A program made the translations under genes and the position numbers. Below, in pieces: positions 1 through 7,219 of a DNA stretch of 12,755 bases. The notes beneath the pieces are model-generated. The model ran no database searches and was not told the origin of the DNA. It saw only the letters and a list, made by a program, of their open reading frames with translations. This stretch comes from an uncultured Eggerthellaceae bacterium (lineage in GTDB: Bacteria > Actinomycetota > Coriobacteriia > Coriobacteriales > Eggerthellaceae): assembly GCA_910577495.1 (NCBI GenBank), contig CAJTML010000059.1:1-12755 (forward strand), given 5' to 3'. Positions within the stretch are counted from its first letter, which is position 1, and each line of letters opens with the position of its first letter.

Positions 1-2
1 TG

Positions 3-98
3 AAGTCCTTGAAGCAGACTGACAACAATCAAGAATTCTTGATTCGTACGGCGAAAAAAGCACAACAGTCAAAAGGAGATGGGGTCATAGAGCTTTAA
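3..98 (+). CDS. C-terminal end of an unidentified protein (partial)
   Basis: An open frame enters from the left edge and ends at TAA 96-98, giving the last 31 residues of a protein. The tail is hydrophilic and rich in Lys, Gln and Asn, and ends in DGVIEL. I do not recognise the family, and 31 residues are too few to assign one. A hairpin terminator starts 41 bases downstream, which fits this being the end of a transcription unit. The reading frame is an inference from its position before the terminator and the absence of a competing frame. Confidence 0.45.
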   Translation, partial: KSLKQTDNNQEFLIRTAKKAQQSKGDGVIEL

Positions 99-138
99 GA
101 TTGCATCATGATATCTTTAGCTTCATGGAACCATCGTG

Positions 139-164
139 AAACCGCGCAGTATATGCGCGGTTTT
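139..164 (+). terminator. Rho-independent terminator-like hairpin before sppA
   Basis: AAACCGCGCA (139-148) is followed by loop GTATA (149-153) and TGCGCGGTTT (154-163), a perfect 10-bp stem. The trailing T run is short (TTTT then G), so termination may be incomplete. It separates the upstream partial gene from sppA. I see no convincing promoter between 165 and 200, so sppA may depend partly on read-through or on a weak promoter. Confidence 0.6.
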
Positions 165-213
165 GCCACGTATAGGGTAGTATGAACCTGATACAGCTTA
201 AGAAGGGATCAAC

Positions 214-1293
214 GTGGACAACAACTTCCAAAACCAAGTGTGGGGACAGCCTTCTTCGTCGCAGCCCCAGCAGCCACAACCACAACCCCAACCCCAACCG
301 CAGCAGGCTCAGCCGCAAGCTCAGATACCGCCTCAACAGGCTCAACCCGCGTACGGCATGCCGGTAAACCCCGCGGTTCCCGTATACGCGCAGGTTCCTA
401 ATCCGCCACAAGCGAAAAAGGGACACGGTTGGATTATTGCGCTGGTGTGCATCATTGCGGCATTTTTGCTCTGCGCCATTGGTATGTGGTCATGCACGTC
501 AATTGCAAATTCATCTATGAATATGATCAATCCCTTAGGAAGCATGTCTTCGTCAATGTATACCTCTGATGTGGATTATCTTGTTGATGACACCATTGCT
601 GTTATTGATATTGATGGCACTATTGGCTACGACGGTACCACCTCTTCCCCTGAAGGACTCAAAGAGCAGCTTGATATCGCCTCTGAGAATCCGCGCATCA
701 AAGCAGTGGTTTTGCGCGTCAACTCCGGTGGTGGCGAAGCTACCGCGGGTGAGGAGATGACCACGTATGTGCGTGAGTTCGACAAACCTATTGTGGTTTC
801 AAGTGCGTCGTTGAACGCGTCTGCGGCCTATGAGATTTCCAGCCAAGCTGACTACATTTTTACCGCCAAGACCACCTCAATTGGCGCTATTGGCACCGCA
901 ATGCAGATCACTGATATGTCGGGTTTGATGGACAAACTTGGCATTACCGTTGATACGATCACCAGCTCAGAGTCTAAAGACTCAAGTTATGGGTATCGTC
1001 CGCTCACAGAGGACGAGCGCCAGTACTACCAGGATATGGTTGATCAAATTAACGAGACGTTCATTGATTCGGTGGCTGAAGGTCGCCATATGAGTGTCGA
1101 AGACGTGCAAGAGCTTGCAACCGGCATGACCTTTACTGGTATGGAAGCGGTTGAGAATGGCCTTGCTGACGAAATTGGCACGCGCGAAGACGCGCTTGAT
1201 AAAGCCGCTGAGCTTGCAGGTATTTCCAGCTATTCGGTGATTACCCTTGCTCCGGCAGATTACGATCTTTCCAGTTTATTAGGCATGATTTAA
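214..1293 (+). CDS. sppA: Signal peptide peptidase SppA-like, membrane-anchored S49 peptidase
   Basis: A 359-residue serine peptidase of family S49, expected to degrade leftover signal peptides or membrane-protein fragments at the outer face of the cytoplasmic membrane. Residues 1-69 form a cytoplasmic tail rich in Pro and Gln, with a PQ run at about 18-34. Residues 72-94 form one membrane segment, and the peptidase domain covers about 125-330. The likely Ser/Lys dyad is S203 (in NASAAYEIS) and K255 (in SESKDSS). Their 52-residue spacing equals that of B. subtilis SppA (S147/K199). The oxyanion-side motif NSGGG is at 170-174. The usual ASGGYY around the serine is ASAAYE here, a visible divergence. 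The start is GTG 214, with AGAAGGGA at 201-208 as ribosome site. The stop overlaps the ribosome site of the next gene, which suggests an operon. Confidence 0.9.
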   Translation: MDNNFQNQVWGQPSSSQPQQPQPQPQPQPQQAQPQAQIPPQQAQPAYGMPVNPAVPVYAQVPNPPQAKKGHGWIIALVCIIAAFLLCAIGMWSCTSIANSSMNMINPLGSMSSSMYTSDVDYLVDDTIAVIDIDGTIGYDGTTSSPEGLKEQLDIASENPRIKAVVLRVNSGGGEATAGEEMTTYVREFDKPIVVSSASLNASAAYEISSQADYIFTAKTTSIGAIGTAMQITDMSGLMDKLGITVDTITSSESKDSSYGYRPLTEDERQYYQDMVDQINETFIDSVAEGRHMSVEDVQELATGMTFTGMEAVENGLADEIGTREDALDKAAELAGISSYSVITLAPADYDLSSLLGMI

Positions 1294-1305
1294 GGAGTTA
1301 TCAAC

Positions 1306-3384
1306 ATGACCATGCCAGCTGCACCAACTGCTGAAAACGCCAACGATGCACCAGTTACTGCAGACCTCGCGCAGACATACCAAGCACCTGCGTGGCCCAA
1401 GCGCGCGGTCGTAACGGCCGGTATGCCCTATGGCAACAAGCCGCTGCATTTTGGCCATATCGGTGGTGTCTTTGTTCCGGCAGATGCCTTCGCCCGATTC
1501 TTGCGTGACCGCATTGGTGAGGAAAACGTGCGCTTTATCAGTGGTACTGACTGTTTTGGCTCGCCCATTAATGAGGGGTATCGCAAGCTGGTTGAAGCGG
1601 GCGAATTTGACGGAACCATTGAAGATTACGTCATAAACAATCATGAGGCGCAAAAGCAAACGCTGGCCGCCTATGATATCTCGCTGTCAATCTATGAGGG
1701 CTCCAATATTGGACATGCTGGAGATGTGCATCAGCTGATCTCGGAGAAATTCATTGAGAAGCTGCATGAAAACGGCTGGTTGCAGCGCAAATCTACGCTG
1801 CAGTTTTACGATCCTGAGGCGCAGACGTTTTTGAATGGTCGTCAGGTGGTTGGTCGCTGTCCAGTGCAGGGTTGCAAATCAGAGCATGCTTACGCTGATG
1901 AGTGTGACTTGGGTCACAGCTATGCCCCCGAAGACCTCATTGCGCCCAAATCATCCATCACCGGGGTCACCCCTGAAATGCGCCCCGTTGATAACTGGTA
2001 TTTTGACCTGCCGGCATTCAGACAGTATCTCATGGGCTTTGTGGAAGAGCTGGAAGCTGATCCTGAAATTCGCACGATTGTGCCACAAACCATCAAGGAG
2101 TTTTTGGCTCCTCCGGTGATGTATGTCAAAAACGAAGAGCGCGAACACTTCGACGCTATTGCTGATAAGCTGCCGCCCTTTGAGCTTCGCGAAGCACAGA
2201 AGGGCAAGCAGAGCTTTGAGGTGGAGTTTGCCACCATCGACGAGCGCGATGAGGCACGAGCGGTACTTGAGGCTGAATCAATCCGCTTTAGAACTAGCAA
2301 AACGCTGGTGCCGTTCCGCATTACCGGCAATATTGAGTGGGGTGTAAAGGCTCCCGTTATTGATGGACTTGAGGGACTGACGGTGTGGTGCTGGCCTGAG
2401 AGCTTGTGGGCGCCTATGTCCTTTACTATGGCCATTAACGATAAGATGGGCTTGCCGCGCGGCAGTTGGAGAGACTTCTGGTGCGACGAAGACGCGTGTG
2501 TGTACCAGTTCATCGGGCAAGATAACCTGTATTTCTACGGCGTTGCTCAGCCTGCCATGATTGAAGCGTTGCGCCCAGGTGATATTTTGTCGCCAGGGGT
2601 GACTGAAAACCCCATTCGCCAAACGCGTCTGGTTGCTAACCATCATATCTTGTTCGGCGACAAAAAGGCCTCTTCGTCAGGCGCAGTAAAGCCGCCAACA
2701 GCAGATGCGCTGCTTGATTATTACACGGTAGATCAACTCCGCGCGCACTTCTTAGCGCTTGGTTTGGATCAAAAATCGGTTGGCTTTAAGCCGAAAGTAT
2801 TTGATGCTGACGAGGCAAAGCGCAATGACCCGCGTGTGGCTGATCCGGTGCTCAAAGAAGGCACGCTGCTCACGAATGTCTACAACCGCTTGGCGCGCAG
2901 CTGCTTTTATGAGGCACAGAAAAACTTCGATGGCTACATGCCGCTTGGTGCGGTGTCGCCTGATGTGCGCAAAAAAGCGTTCGAGACGTTTCTTGAGTAT
3001 GACCACCTCATGTTTAAGGTTGAGCTGCACTCCATCATGACGCTGATGGATCAGTTCATTCGCTATGCAAACAAGGTCTGGACTGATGGCATTAAGGCTG
3101 CTGAGGAGGCACAAGATCAAGCCATGCGTCGCCAGGTGCTCATTGATTCGTTCTACTTGTTGCGTGTGGTCACGCTTTTGATGCATCCGGTGGTACCGGC
3201 AAGCACGGAGCGCATTTGTGATTACTTGAGCTTTGAGTTTGAGGACTTCTTCAGCTGGAATTATGATTTTGATTCGTGCGAAGAGCTCTGCTCTGCAGGC
3301 GAGATTTCAGAGGGCAAGCATCGTATTCGCGAGTTACCGCCGCGCTTTGACTTCTTCGCCAAACATCCCAGCCAATACAAGTAA
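1306..3384 (+). CDS. metG: Methionyl-tRNA synthetase-like class I tRNA ligase
   Basis: A 692-residue class I aminoacyl-tRNA synthetase of the MetRS type, which would charge tRNA-Met using ATP. After a 30-residue lead it has PYGNKPLHFGH (41-51) with the HIGH-like HFGH at 48-51, and GTDCFGSP at 80-87. A zinc-knuckle-like region has C185, C190, C200 and H204, followed by WYFDLP (231-236). FIGQDNLYFY (402-411) matches the MetRS F-x-G-x-D block, and the helical anticodon domain begins near 520 with NVYNRLARS. Two features are odd: the KMSKS loop reads KKASSSG (453-459), and about 65 extra residues (270-335) precede the catalytic-fold return at GNIEWGVKAP. I recall related 'class I tRNA ligase' proteins in Firmicutes and Coriobacteria, so this may not be the housekeeping MetRS. 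The start is ATG 1306, with TAAGGAG at 1291-1297. It lies 12 bp after sppA and 26 bp before rnhA. Confidence 0.85.
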   Translation: MTMPAAPTAENANDAPVTADLAQTYQAPAWPKRAVVTAGMPYGNKPLHFGHIGGVFVPADAFARFLRDRIGEENVRFISGTDCFGSPINEGYRKLVEAGEFDGTIEDYVINNHEAQKQTLAAYDISLSIYEGSNIGHAGDVHQLISEKFIEKLHENGWLQRKSTLQFYDPEAQTFLNGRQVVGRCPVQGCKSEHAYADECDLGHSYAPEDLIAPKSSITGVTPEMRPVDNWYFDLPAFRQYLMGFVEELEADPEIRTIVPQTIKEFLAPPVMYVKNEEREHFDAIADKLPPFELREAQKGKQSFEVEFATIDERDEARAVLEAESIRFRTSKTLVPFRITGNIEWGVKAPVIDGLEGLTVWCWPESLWAPMSFTMAINDKMGLPRGSWRDFWCDEDACVYQFIGQDNLYFYGVAQPAMIEALRPGDILSPGVTENPIRQTRLVANHHILFGDKKASSSGAVKPPTADALLDYYTVDQLRAHFLALGLDQKSVGFKPKVFDADEAKRNDPRVADPVLKEGTLLTNVYNRLARSCFYEAQKNFDGYMPLGAVSPDVRKKAFETFLEYDHLMFKVELHSIMTLMDQFIRYANKVWTDGIKAAEEAQDQAMRRQVLIDSFYLLRVVTLLMHPVVPASTERICDYLSFEFEDFFSWNYDFDSCEELCSAGEISEGKHRIRELPPRFDFFAKHPSQYK

Positions 3385-3410
3385 GTGAAGCAGGCGGGTA
3401 GGGCGAAGTC

Positions 3411-3896
3411 GTGCAGCACGTTGATATTTACTCAGATGGATCTTCTCGTGGCAACCCCGGTCCGGGGGGCTATGGCACCGTGCTTCGGTTTTTAGATGAA
3501 GCGGGGGTTGCCCACGAAAAGGAGCTGAGCTGCGGATATGAGCGCACCACCAACAATCGCATGGAGCTTTTGGGCGCCATCGTTGGCTTGGAGGCGCTCA
3601 AGCGTCCGTGTGAGGTGACGCTGTATACCGACTCGCAATACGTGGTGAACGCCTTTGAGCAACACTGGATTGAAGGGTGGCTGCGCAAGGGTTGGAAAAA
3701 CGCTCAGAAGCAACCCGTCAAAAATAAGGATTTGTGGCAGCGGCTCTTAGCGGCTAAAAAAGATCACGATGTCACGTTCGTGTGGGTGAAAGGACATGCC
3801 GGTCACGCGGAAAATGAGCGCTGTGATACGCTGGCCACCCAGGCAGCGGACGGCTCAAGTCTGTGTATTGACGAAGGTTTTGACGCGAACTTGTGA
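3411..3896 (+). CDS. rnhA: Ribonuclease HI
   Basis: A 161-residue RNase HI that cuts the RNA strand of RNA-DNA hybrids, such as R-loops and lagging-strand primers, in the cytoplasm. All expected catalytic positions are visible: D9 in YSDGSSRGNPG, E52 in NNRMELLGA, D74 in LYTDSQYV, H129 in VKGHAGH and D139 in ERCDTLA. Length and motif order match E. coli RNase HI (155 residues), including the basic Trp-rich segment at 86-96 that contacts the hybrid. The start is GTG 3411. An in-frame TAG at 3399-3401 rules out a longer protein. The ribosome site is weak (GGGCGAAG at 3401-3408), so translation may rely on coupling with the ligase gene 26 bp upstream. No clear terminator follows. Confidence 0.95.
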   Translation: MQHVDIYSDGSSRGNPGPGGYGTVLRFLDEAGVAHEKELSCGYERTTNNRMELLGAIVGLEALKRPCEVTLYTDSQYVVNAFEQHWIEGWLRKGWKNAQKQPVKNKDLWQRLLAAKKDHDVTFVWVKGHAGHAENERCDTLATQAADGSSLCIDEGFDANL

Positions 3897-3901
3897 GCAA
3901 T

Positions 3902-3953
3902 CCACACGATTTAGTGTTTTCTTGCATTCTGGCTCCACACTATGATGTGTTTT
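3902..3953 (+). promoter_or_regulatory. Two copies of a 19-bp dyad, CCACAC-N6-GTGTTTT, before the hydrolase gene
   Basis: The pattern CCACAC, six variable bases, GTGTTTT occurs at 3902-3920 (N6 = GATTTA) and again at 3935-3953 (N6 = TATGAT). Each copy holds an inverted repeat, ACAC/GTGT. The copies start 33 bp apart, about three helical turns, so they would lie on the same DNA face. This architecture fits a pair of operator sites for a dimeric regulator, but the regulator is unknown. The N6 of the second copy is a -10-like TATGAT, so a bound protein could block the promoter. That the repeats exist is seen directly; their role as operators is inference. Confidence 0.5.
3941..3946 (+). promoter_or_regulatory. 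Possible -10 box for the hydrolase-cyclase operon
   Basis: TATGAT matches the sigma-70 consensus at five of six positions. TTGCAT at 3922-3927 is only 13 bases upstream, too close for a normal -35, and the correctly spaced hexamer (TTTCTT, 3918-3923) is poor. If real, this promoter would need an activator or an atypical sigma factor. The leader of about 55 bases carries a small GCACC/GGTGC stem (3977-3981 with 3989-3993) just before the ribosome site. Confidence 0.3.
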
Positions 3954-4008
3954 GATACCATGCATGAAACATCAAAGCACCTAAAGTCGGTGCAAAGAGA
4001 GGTTTCTC

Positions 4009-5160
4009 ATGGTGAATTTTATTTCGCGCGCAGCATGTCGCGCTGGTGTAGCTGTTCTTGCAGCATCGTTGATTTGTCTGTTTGTGGTGCCTGGTGCGGC
4101 TGTGGCTGCGCCTACCTCGTCTGAAAAGCAGGCAGAAGCACAGGCAGCACTTATTTCGCTCAATGCTATGCAATCAACACTTGAGCAGGCTTCCAACAAT
4201 TACTATCTGGCGCTTGAAGAGGCAGAAGCTGCACAGGCTGCTTGCGATGAGGCGCAAGCGCGTATTGACAGTGCAACTGAAGAGATTGCGGGTCTGCAAG
4301 AGCGTCTGGGCAAGCGCGTCAATCGGATGTATCGACAAGGCAGTTCATCATTTTTGGATGTCTTGCTAGGAGCTACGTCATTCGATGAGCTTTCCTATGC
4401 GTGGGATGTGCTGGTGAGTGTGAACGAAAGTGATGCTGACCTTGTTCGCCAAACCAAAGCTTTGCGCGAAGAGATTGAGACGCAAAAAGCAGTCTTGGAT
4501 GAGCAGACCGTCCGTGCGAATGAAAAAGCCGAAGAAGCGCGTCAAATTCAGGCTGAAGCCGAAACGACGGTGGCAAACATTCAAGCTACCTATGATGGAC
4601 TGAGTGCAGAGGCGGCTGAGCTGTTAGAACAAGAGCGCGAAGCACAGCGAGCGGCCGAGGAAGCTGCTGCGCAAGCGGTTGTAGAGGCCGCTATTGCTGA
4701 CGCGCAGGAAAACCAAAACAATGCAACGCAGCTTGGCGCTGCTGAGCAGACACCGAGCGAGGATGCTTCGGATGCTGCCGATGACACCTCTGATGAGCAA
4801 CAAACGCCTCAAGCGCCGTCATTTACGCCAACGTATAATGCTGTTACCGGAAACGCCATTGTGGATAGAGCCTATGGATGTCTGGGTGCGGGGTATGAGT
4901 ATAATACGTGTGGGCCGGCAACCTTTGACTGCTCGGGGCTGGTTAGTTACGCGCTTACGGGAAGTTATACGCGTGTGGGCTCTACGTACACATTTATGGG
5001 GTATCCTCAGGTAAGTGATCCGCAACCGGGGGATATTGCGGTCAATGCTGAGCACTGCGGAATCTATATTGGCGGGGGTCAAATGATTCATGCGGCAACC
5101 TACGGGGTGGGGGTTATTACCGGTCCGGTGCAAGGTGGCATGATCTTTGTGCGTCCATAA
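4009..5160 (+). CDS. Secreted PcsB/CwlO-like peptidoglycan hydrolase with NlpC/P60 domain
   Basis: A 383-residue exported protein. Residues 1-33 form a signal peptide with probable cleavage after AVA (31-33). Residues 36-235 are a long Ala/Glu/Gln-rich coiled coil, including GSSSFLDVLLGATSFDEL (111-128), which resembles the hinge seen in PcsB and CwlO coiled coils. Residues 236-275 are a low-complexity acidic/Thr/Pro linker. The C-terminal 280-383 is an NlpC/P60 cysteine peptidase domain, with C308 in FDCSGL, H349 in AEHCGIYIG and H361 in MIHAATYG as catalytic residues. By family knowledge it would cut stem peptides of peptidoglycan, and coiled-coil relatives are switched on by the divisome complex FtsEX. 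No ftsEX is in the window. The start is ATG 4009, with AAAGAGAGG at 3994-4002; GTG 4012 is a less likely alternative. The gene for a diguanylate cyclase begins 9 bp after its stop. Confidence 0.9.
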   Translation: MVNFISRAACRAGVAVLAASLICLFVVPGAAVAAPTSSEKQAEAQAALISLNAMQSTLEQASNNYYLALEEAEAAQAACDEAQARIDSATEEIAGLQERLGKRVNRMYRQGSSSFLDVLLGATSFDELSYAWDVLVSVNESDADLVRQTKALREEIETQKAVLDEQTVRANEKAEEARQIQAEAETTVANIQATYDGLSAEAAELLEQEREAQRAAEEAAAQAVVEAAIADAQENQNNATQLGAAEQTPSEDASDAADDTSDEQQTPQAPSFTPTYNAVTGNAIVDRAYGCLGAGYEYNTCGPATFDCSGLVSYALTGSYTRVGSTYTFMGYPQVSDPQPGDIAVNAEHCGIYIGGGQMIHAATYGVGVITGPVQGGMIFVRP

Positions 5161-5169
5161 GGAGGAAAC

Positions 5170-6540
5170 ATGACCAAAAACGAAGCGGTTGATATGAGCG
5201 TGAAAGCCAACGGGCACATTCCGTTTTCAAGTGAAGTATCACGCGCGTTTTTGGAGCGAATTCCCGGAGGACTTTTTCGCTATCACGCAGATGAAAACGC
5301 TACCCTTGATTTTGTCAGCAAAGACCTGCTGACCATGTTTGGGTGTGAGACGTATGAGCAGTTTTGCGAACTGACGGGCAATACCTTTTGGGGCATGGTA
5401 CACCCCGATGATCGGGAACGGGTGAAGTCTGAGATTGATACCCAGATTGAATGCAGCCAAACTGATCGTGTCTCGTATAGGCTTAATCGTTCTGATGGTG
5501 TACTGGTATGGGTTGATGACTGTGGGCGTCATGTGGTGGATGAGGCTGGCGTTGCATGGTTTTATGTGACGCTCATTGATGTGACCGAAAAGGTGTTGGG
5601 CCGCCGCCAGCTTGAACGCGCACATGAGCGCTTGGAAATTTTGACAGCACTCAGCAATGACGTGGTGTTTGATATTGAGTGTGCATCGGGTAAAACTGAG
5701 GTCTTTGGTGATTTTGAAGGTCGTTTTGGGCGTGAGCCGCGACAGACCGACTTCGTCGTACACAGGAGATGCCACCAGCCCTGCACGCTGTCCATTACGA
5801 CTCACTCCCTCGCTGAGCTGACGAAATCACTGTCTGCTGCGTCGTTGGTAGATTTTGAGCTTTCCACCCCTGATGAGCAGGGCGATCCCATCTGGTTTCG
5901 CTATCAGTCAGTTGTGCTCTATGATGATGATAAAAAGCCGTATCGCCACGTGGGACGTTTGTTGGATACCCATGAGATGGCCTTGCGTGAAAGCCAGTTT
6001 AGGCTCAAGGCAGAGCGCGATGCACTGACGGGTATTTATAACCGCGCTGCTGCAATGGATAGGATTGATACCACGCTTGCTACCACGAAGCGCCCCTGCA
6101 CGCTGGCGCTCATTGACGTGGATGATTTCAAGCATATCAATGACAACTATGGTCACCCTGAGGGAGACCGTGTGCTCAAAGAGCTGGCGCGTTTCTTAGC
6201 GCAATCCATGCGTAAAGAAGACGTGGTTGCGCGCTTGGGTGGAGATGAATTCGCCATCTTTGCTGACGGATTGGGACCGGGCGAGGCACTTAATCGCATC
6301 TTGGGGCACTTGGCTCGCACGCCGTTTGCATCGCAGCGCGCCGATGATCTGCAGTCTGATGGGCAGCCGCATCCGCCTATTAACCCAGCTCCGACTATCA
6401 GTATTGGTGCGGTGTGCTTTGTGAATGCGCCCGACACCTTCGAAGAGCTGTATGCAGCAGCAGACGAGGTGCTCTATAAAGCAAAAGATGCCGGTAAAGC
6501 ACAGTTCAAGCTTGAGATTGTGGATGGTGGAGCAGCGTAG
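5170..6540 (+). CDS. PAS-GGDEF diguanylate cyclase
   Basis: A 456-residue soluble signalling protein with no membrane segment. A PAS-type sensor region covers about 25-140, with FWGMVHPDDRERV at 73-85, and a second PAS-like region about 150-270. The GGDEF domain covers about 280-450. It is predicted to join two GTP into c-di-GMP. Active-site features are intact: DALTGIYNR (284-292), D316 in LIDVDDF, and the signature GGDEF at 357-361. R348 and D351 form an RxxD inhibitory I-site at the standard five-residue distance before GGDEF, so product feedback is likely. The start is ATG 5170, with AAGGAGG at 5159-5165 overlapping the previous stop, so it is probably co-transcribed and translationally coupled with the hydrolase. 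The ligand of the PAS domains cannot be read from the sequence. It ends 4 bp from the end of the convergent engB, with no terminator visible. Confidence 0.93.
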   Translation: MTKNEAVDMSVKANGHIPFSSEVSRAFLERIPGGLFRYHADENATLDFVSKDLLTMFGCETYEQFCELTGNTFWGMVHPDDRERVKSEIDTQIECSQTDRVSYRLNRSDGVLVWVDDCGRHVVDEAGVAWFYVTLIDVTEKVLGRRQLERAHERLEILTALSNDVVFDIECASGKTEVFGDFEGRFGREPRQTDFVVHRRCHQPCTLSITTHSLAELTKSLSAASLVDFELSTPDEQGDPIWFRYQSVVLYDDDKKPYRHVGRLLDTHEMALRESQFRLKAERDALTGIYNRAAAMDRIDTTLATTKRPCTLALIDVDDFKHINDNYGHPEGDRVLKELARFLAQSMRKEDVVARLGGDEFAIFADGLGPGEALNRILGHLARTPFASQRADDLQSDGQPHPPINPAPTISIGAVCFVNAPDTFEELYAAADEVLYKAKDAGKAQFKLEIVDGGAA

Positions 6541-6544
6541 GCGC

Positions 6545-7135
6545 TTATTCAGCTGACTCGGTTGCTTGCGCGATTGCCGCTCTCAGTTCATCAATACCAG
6601 TGCCTTTTTCTGAGGATGTCACCACGATTTGAACGGAATCGGGGAGGGCAAGCGCGCGTTTGATGGCAGCTTTTTGCTTGAGCTGCTGTTGGCGCGAGAG
6701 CTTGTCAGCTTTGGTGAGCACAACCATATAGGGCAGCTCTGCATCCTGCAAAAACTCAATCATGTTGTGATCAAGGTCGCTCGGTGCGTGGCGAATGTCA
6801 ATGAGCGATACCACCAAAGCAAAGTTTCTGTCCTGGTTGAAGTAGCCCTCAATAAGCTCTGACCAGCGACCCTTTTCTGCCTTCGACACCTGCGCAAAGC
6901 CATAGCCGGGCAAATCCACAAAGCGCGTGTCTTGTGAATTGAAGAAGTTGATGGTGGCCGTTTTGCCCGGAGTTTGCGAAACCTTCGCCAATCCTTTGCG
7001 GTTGAACAGTTTGTTGATGAGCGAAGACTTGCCAACATTGGAGCGTCCGGCGAACGATACTTCGGGCAAGGTTGATTCAGGGAGTTGGTTTGAGACGCCA
7101 AATGAGCGTTCGAAAGAGACATTGTTGAAGTTCAT
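6545..7135 (-). CDS. engB: Ribosome-assembly GTPase EngB/YsxC
   Basis: A 196-residue TrmE-Era-EngA-EngB-type GTPase needed for late assembly of the 50S subunit in bacteria that carry it. The G motifs are all present: G1 GRSNVGKS (30-37), a G2 threonine near 60 in GKTATINF, G3 DLPGYGFA (74-81), G4 TKAD (141-144) and G5 TSSEKG (173-178). Length is normal. I chose ATG 7135 because GGGAG lies five bases before it and family members begin shortly before the S-x-GRSNVGKS block. A GTG at 7168 would add 11 residues, but lacks a good ribosome site. The gene stands alone on the minus strand, is divergent from rpsB and converges on the cyclase gene. Confidence 0.95.
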   Translation of the reverse strand: MNFNNVSFERSFGVSNQLPESTLPEVSFAGRSNVGKSSLINKLFNRKGLAKVSQTPGKTATINFFNSQDTRFVDLPGYGFAQVSKAEKGRWSELIEGYFNQDRNFALVVSLIDIRHAPSDLDHNMIEFLQDAELPYMVVLTKADKLSRQQQLKQKAAIKRALALPDSVQIVVTSSEKGTGIDELRAAIAQATESAE

Positions 7136-7160
7136 AGCAGCTCCCGTGAGGTTTGGGTCG

Positions 7161-7213
7161 GTGCGCACGCGCGCAATTACGTTTAGTGACTATAGTAACT
7201 TATGTGTGCGCAC
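7161..7213. repeat. Two copies of palindrome GTGCGCAC in the engB control region
   Basis: The 8-bp self-complementary word GTGCGCAC occurs at 7161-7168 and 7206-7213, 45 bp apart. The second copy lies in the spacer of the predicted engB promoter, directly beside the shared TTGCAA. The first lies about 20 bases past the expected engB start of transcription. Paired palindromes around a promoter resemble operator sites, but GC-rich words like this can also recur by chance. Confidence 0.35.
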
Positions 7214-7219
7214 TTGCAA
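7192..7219 (-). promoter_or_regulatory. Predicted engB promoter (minus strand)
   Basis: Reading the minus strand, -35 TTGCAA (7219-7214) is followed by a 16-base spacer and -10 TACTAT (7197-7192). An overlapping, better -10 (TATAGT at 7194-7189) has a longer 19-base spacer. Either gives a leader of about 50 bases to ATG 7135. The -35 box is the same hexamer used by the rpsB promoter, because TTGCAA is self-complementary. Confidence 0.55.

Noticed and set aside
262..348. The PQ-codon tract as a tandem DNA repeat
   Set aside because: Periodicity is at the residue level; synonymous codons vary along it, so it is not a true nucleotide repeat array.
106..426. A Leu/Arg-rich minus-strand frame opposite the sppA start
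   Set aside because: Its composition is the antisense of the PQ-codon tract; it is a by-product of that repeat.
1920..2513. A 197-residue open frame on the minus strand inside the MetRS-like gene
   Set aside because: It lies wholly within a well-supported gene, has no recognisable domain or ribosome site, and is Ser-rich as expected of a shadow frame.
3897..4008. A c-di-AMP (ydaO-type) riboswitch before the NlpC/P60 gene
   Set aside because: Such riboswitches often control wall hydrolases, but the gap is only 112 bases and I see none of the multi-stem architecture.
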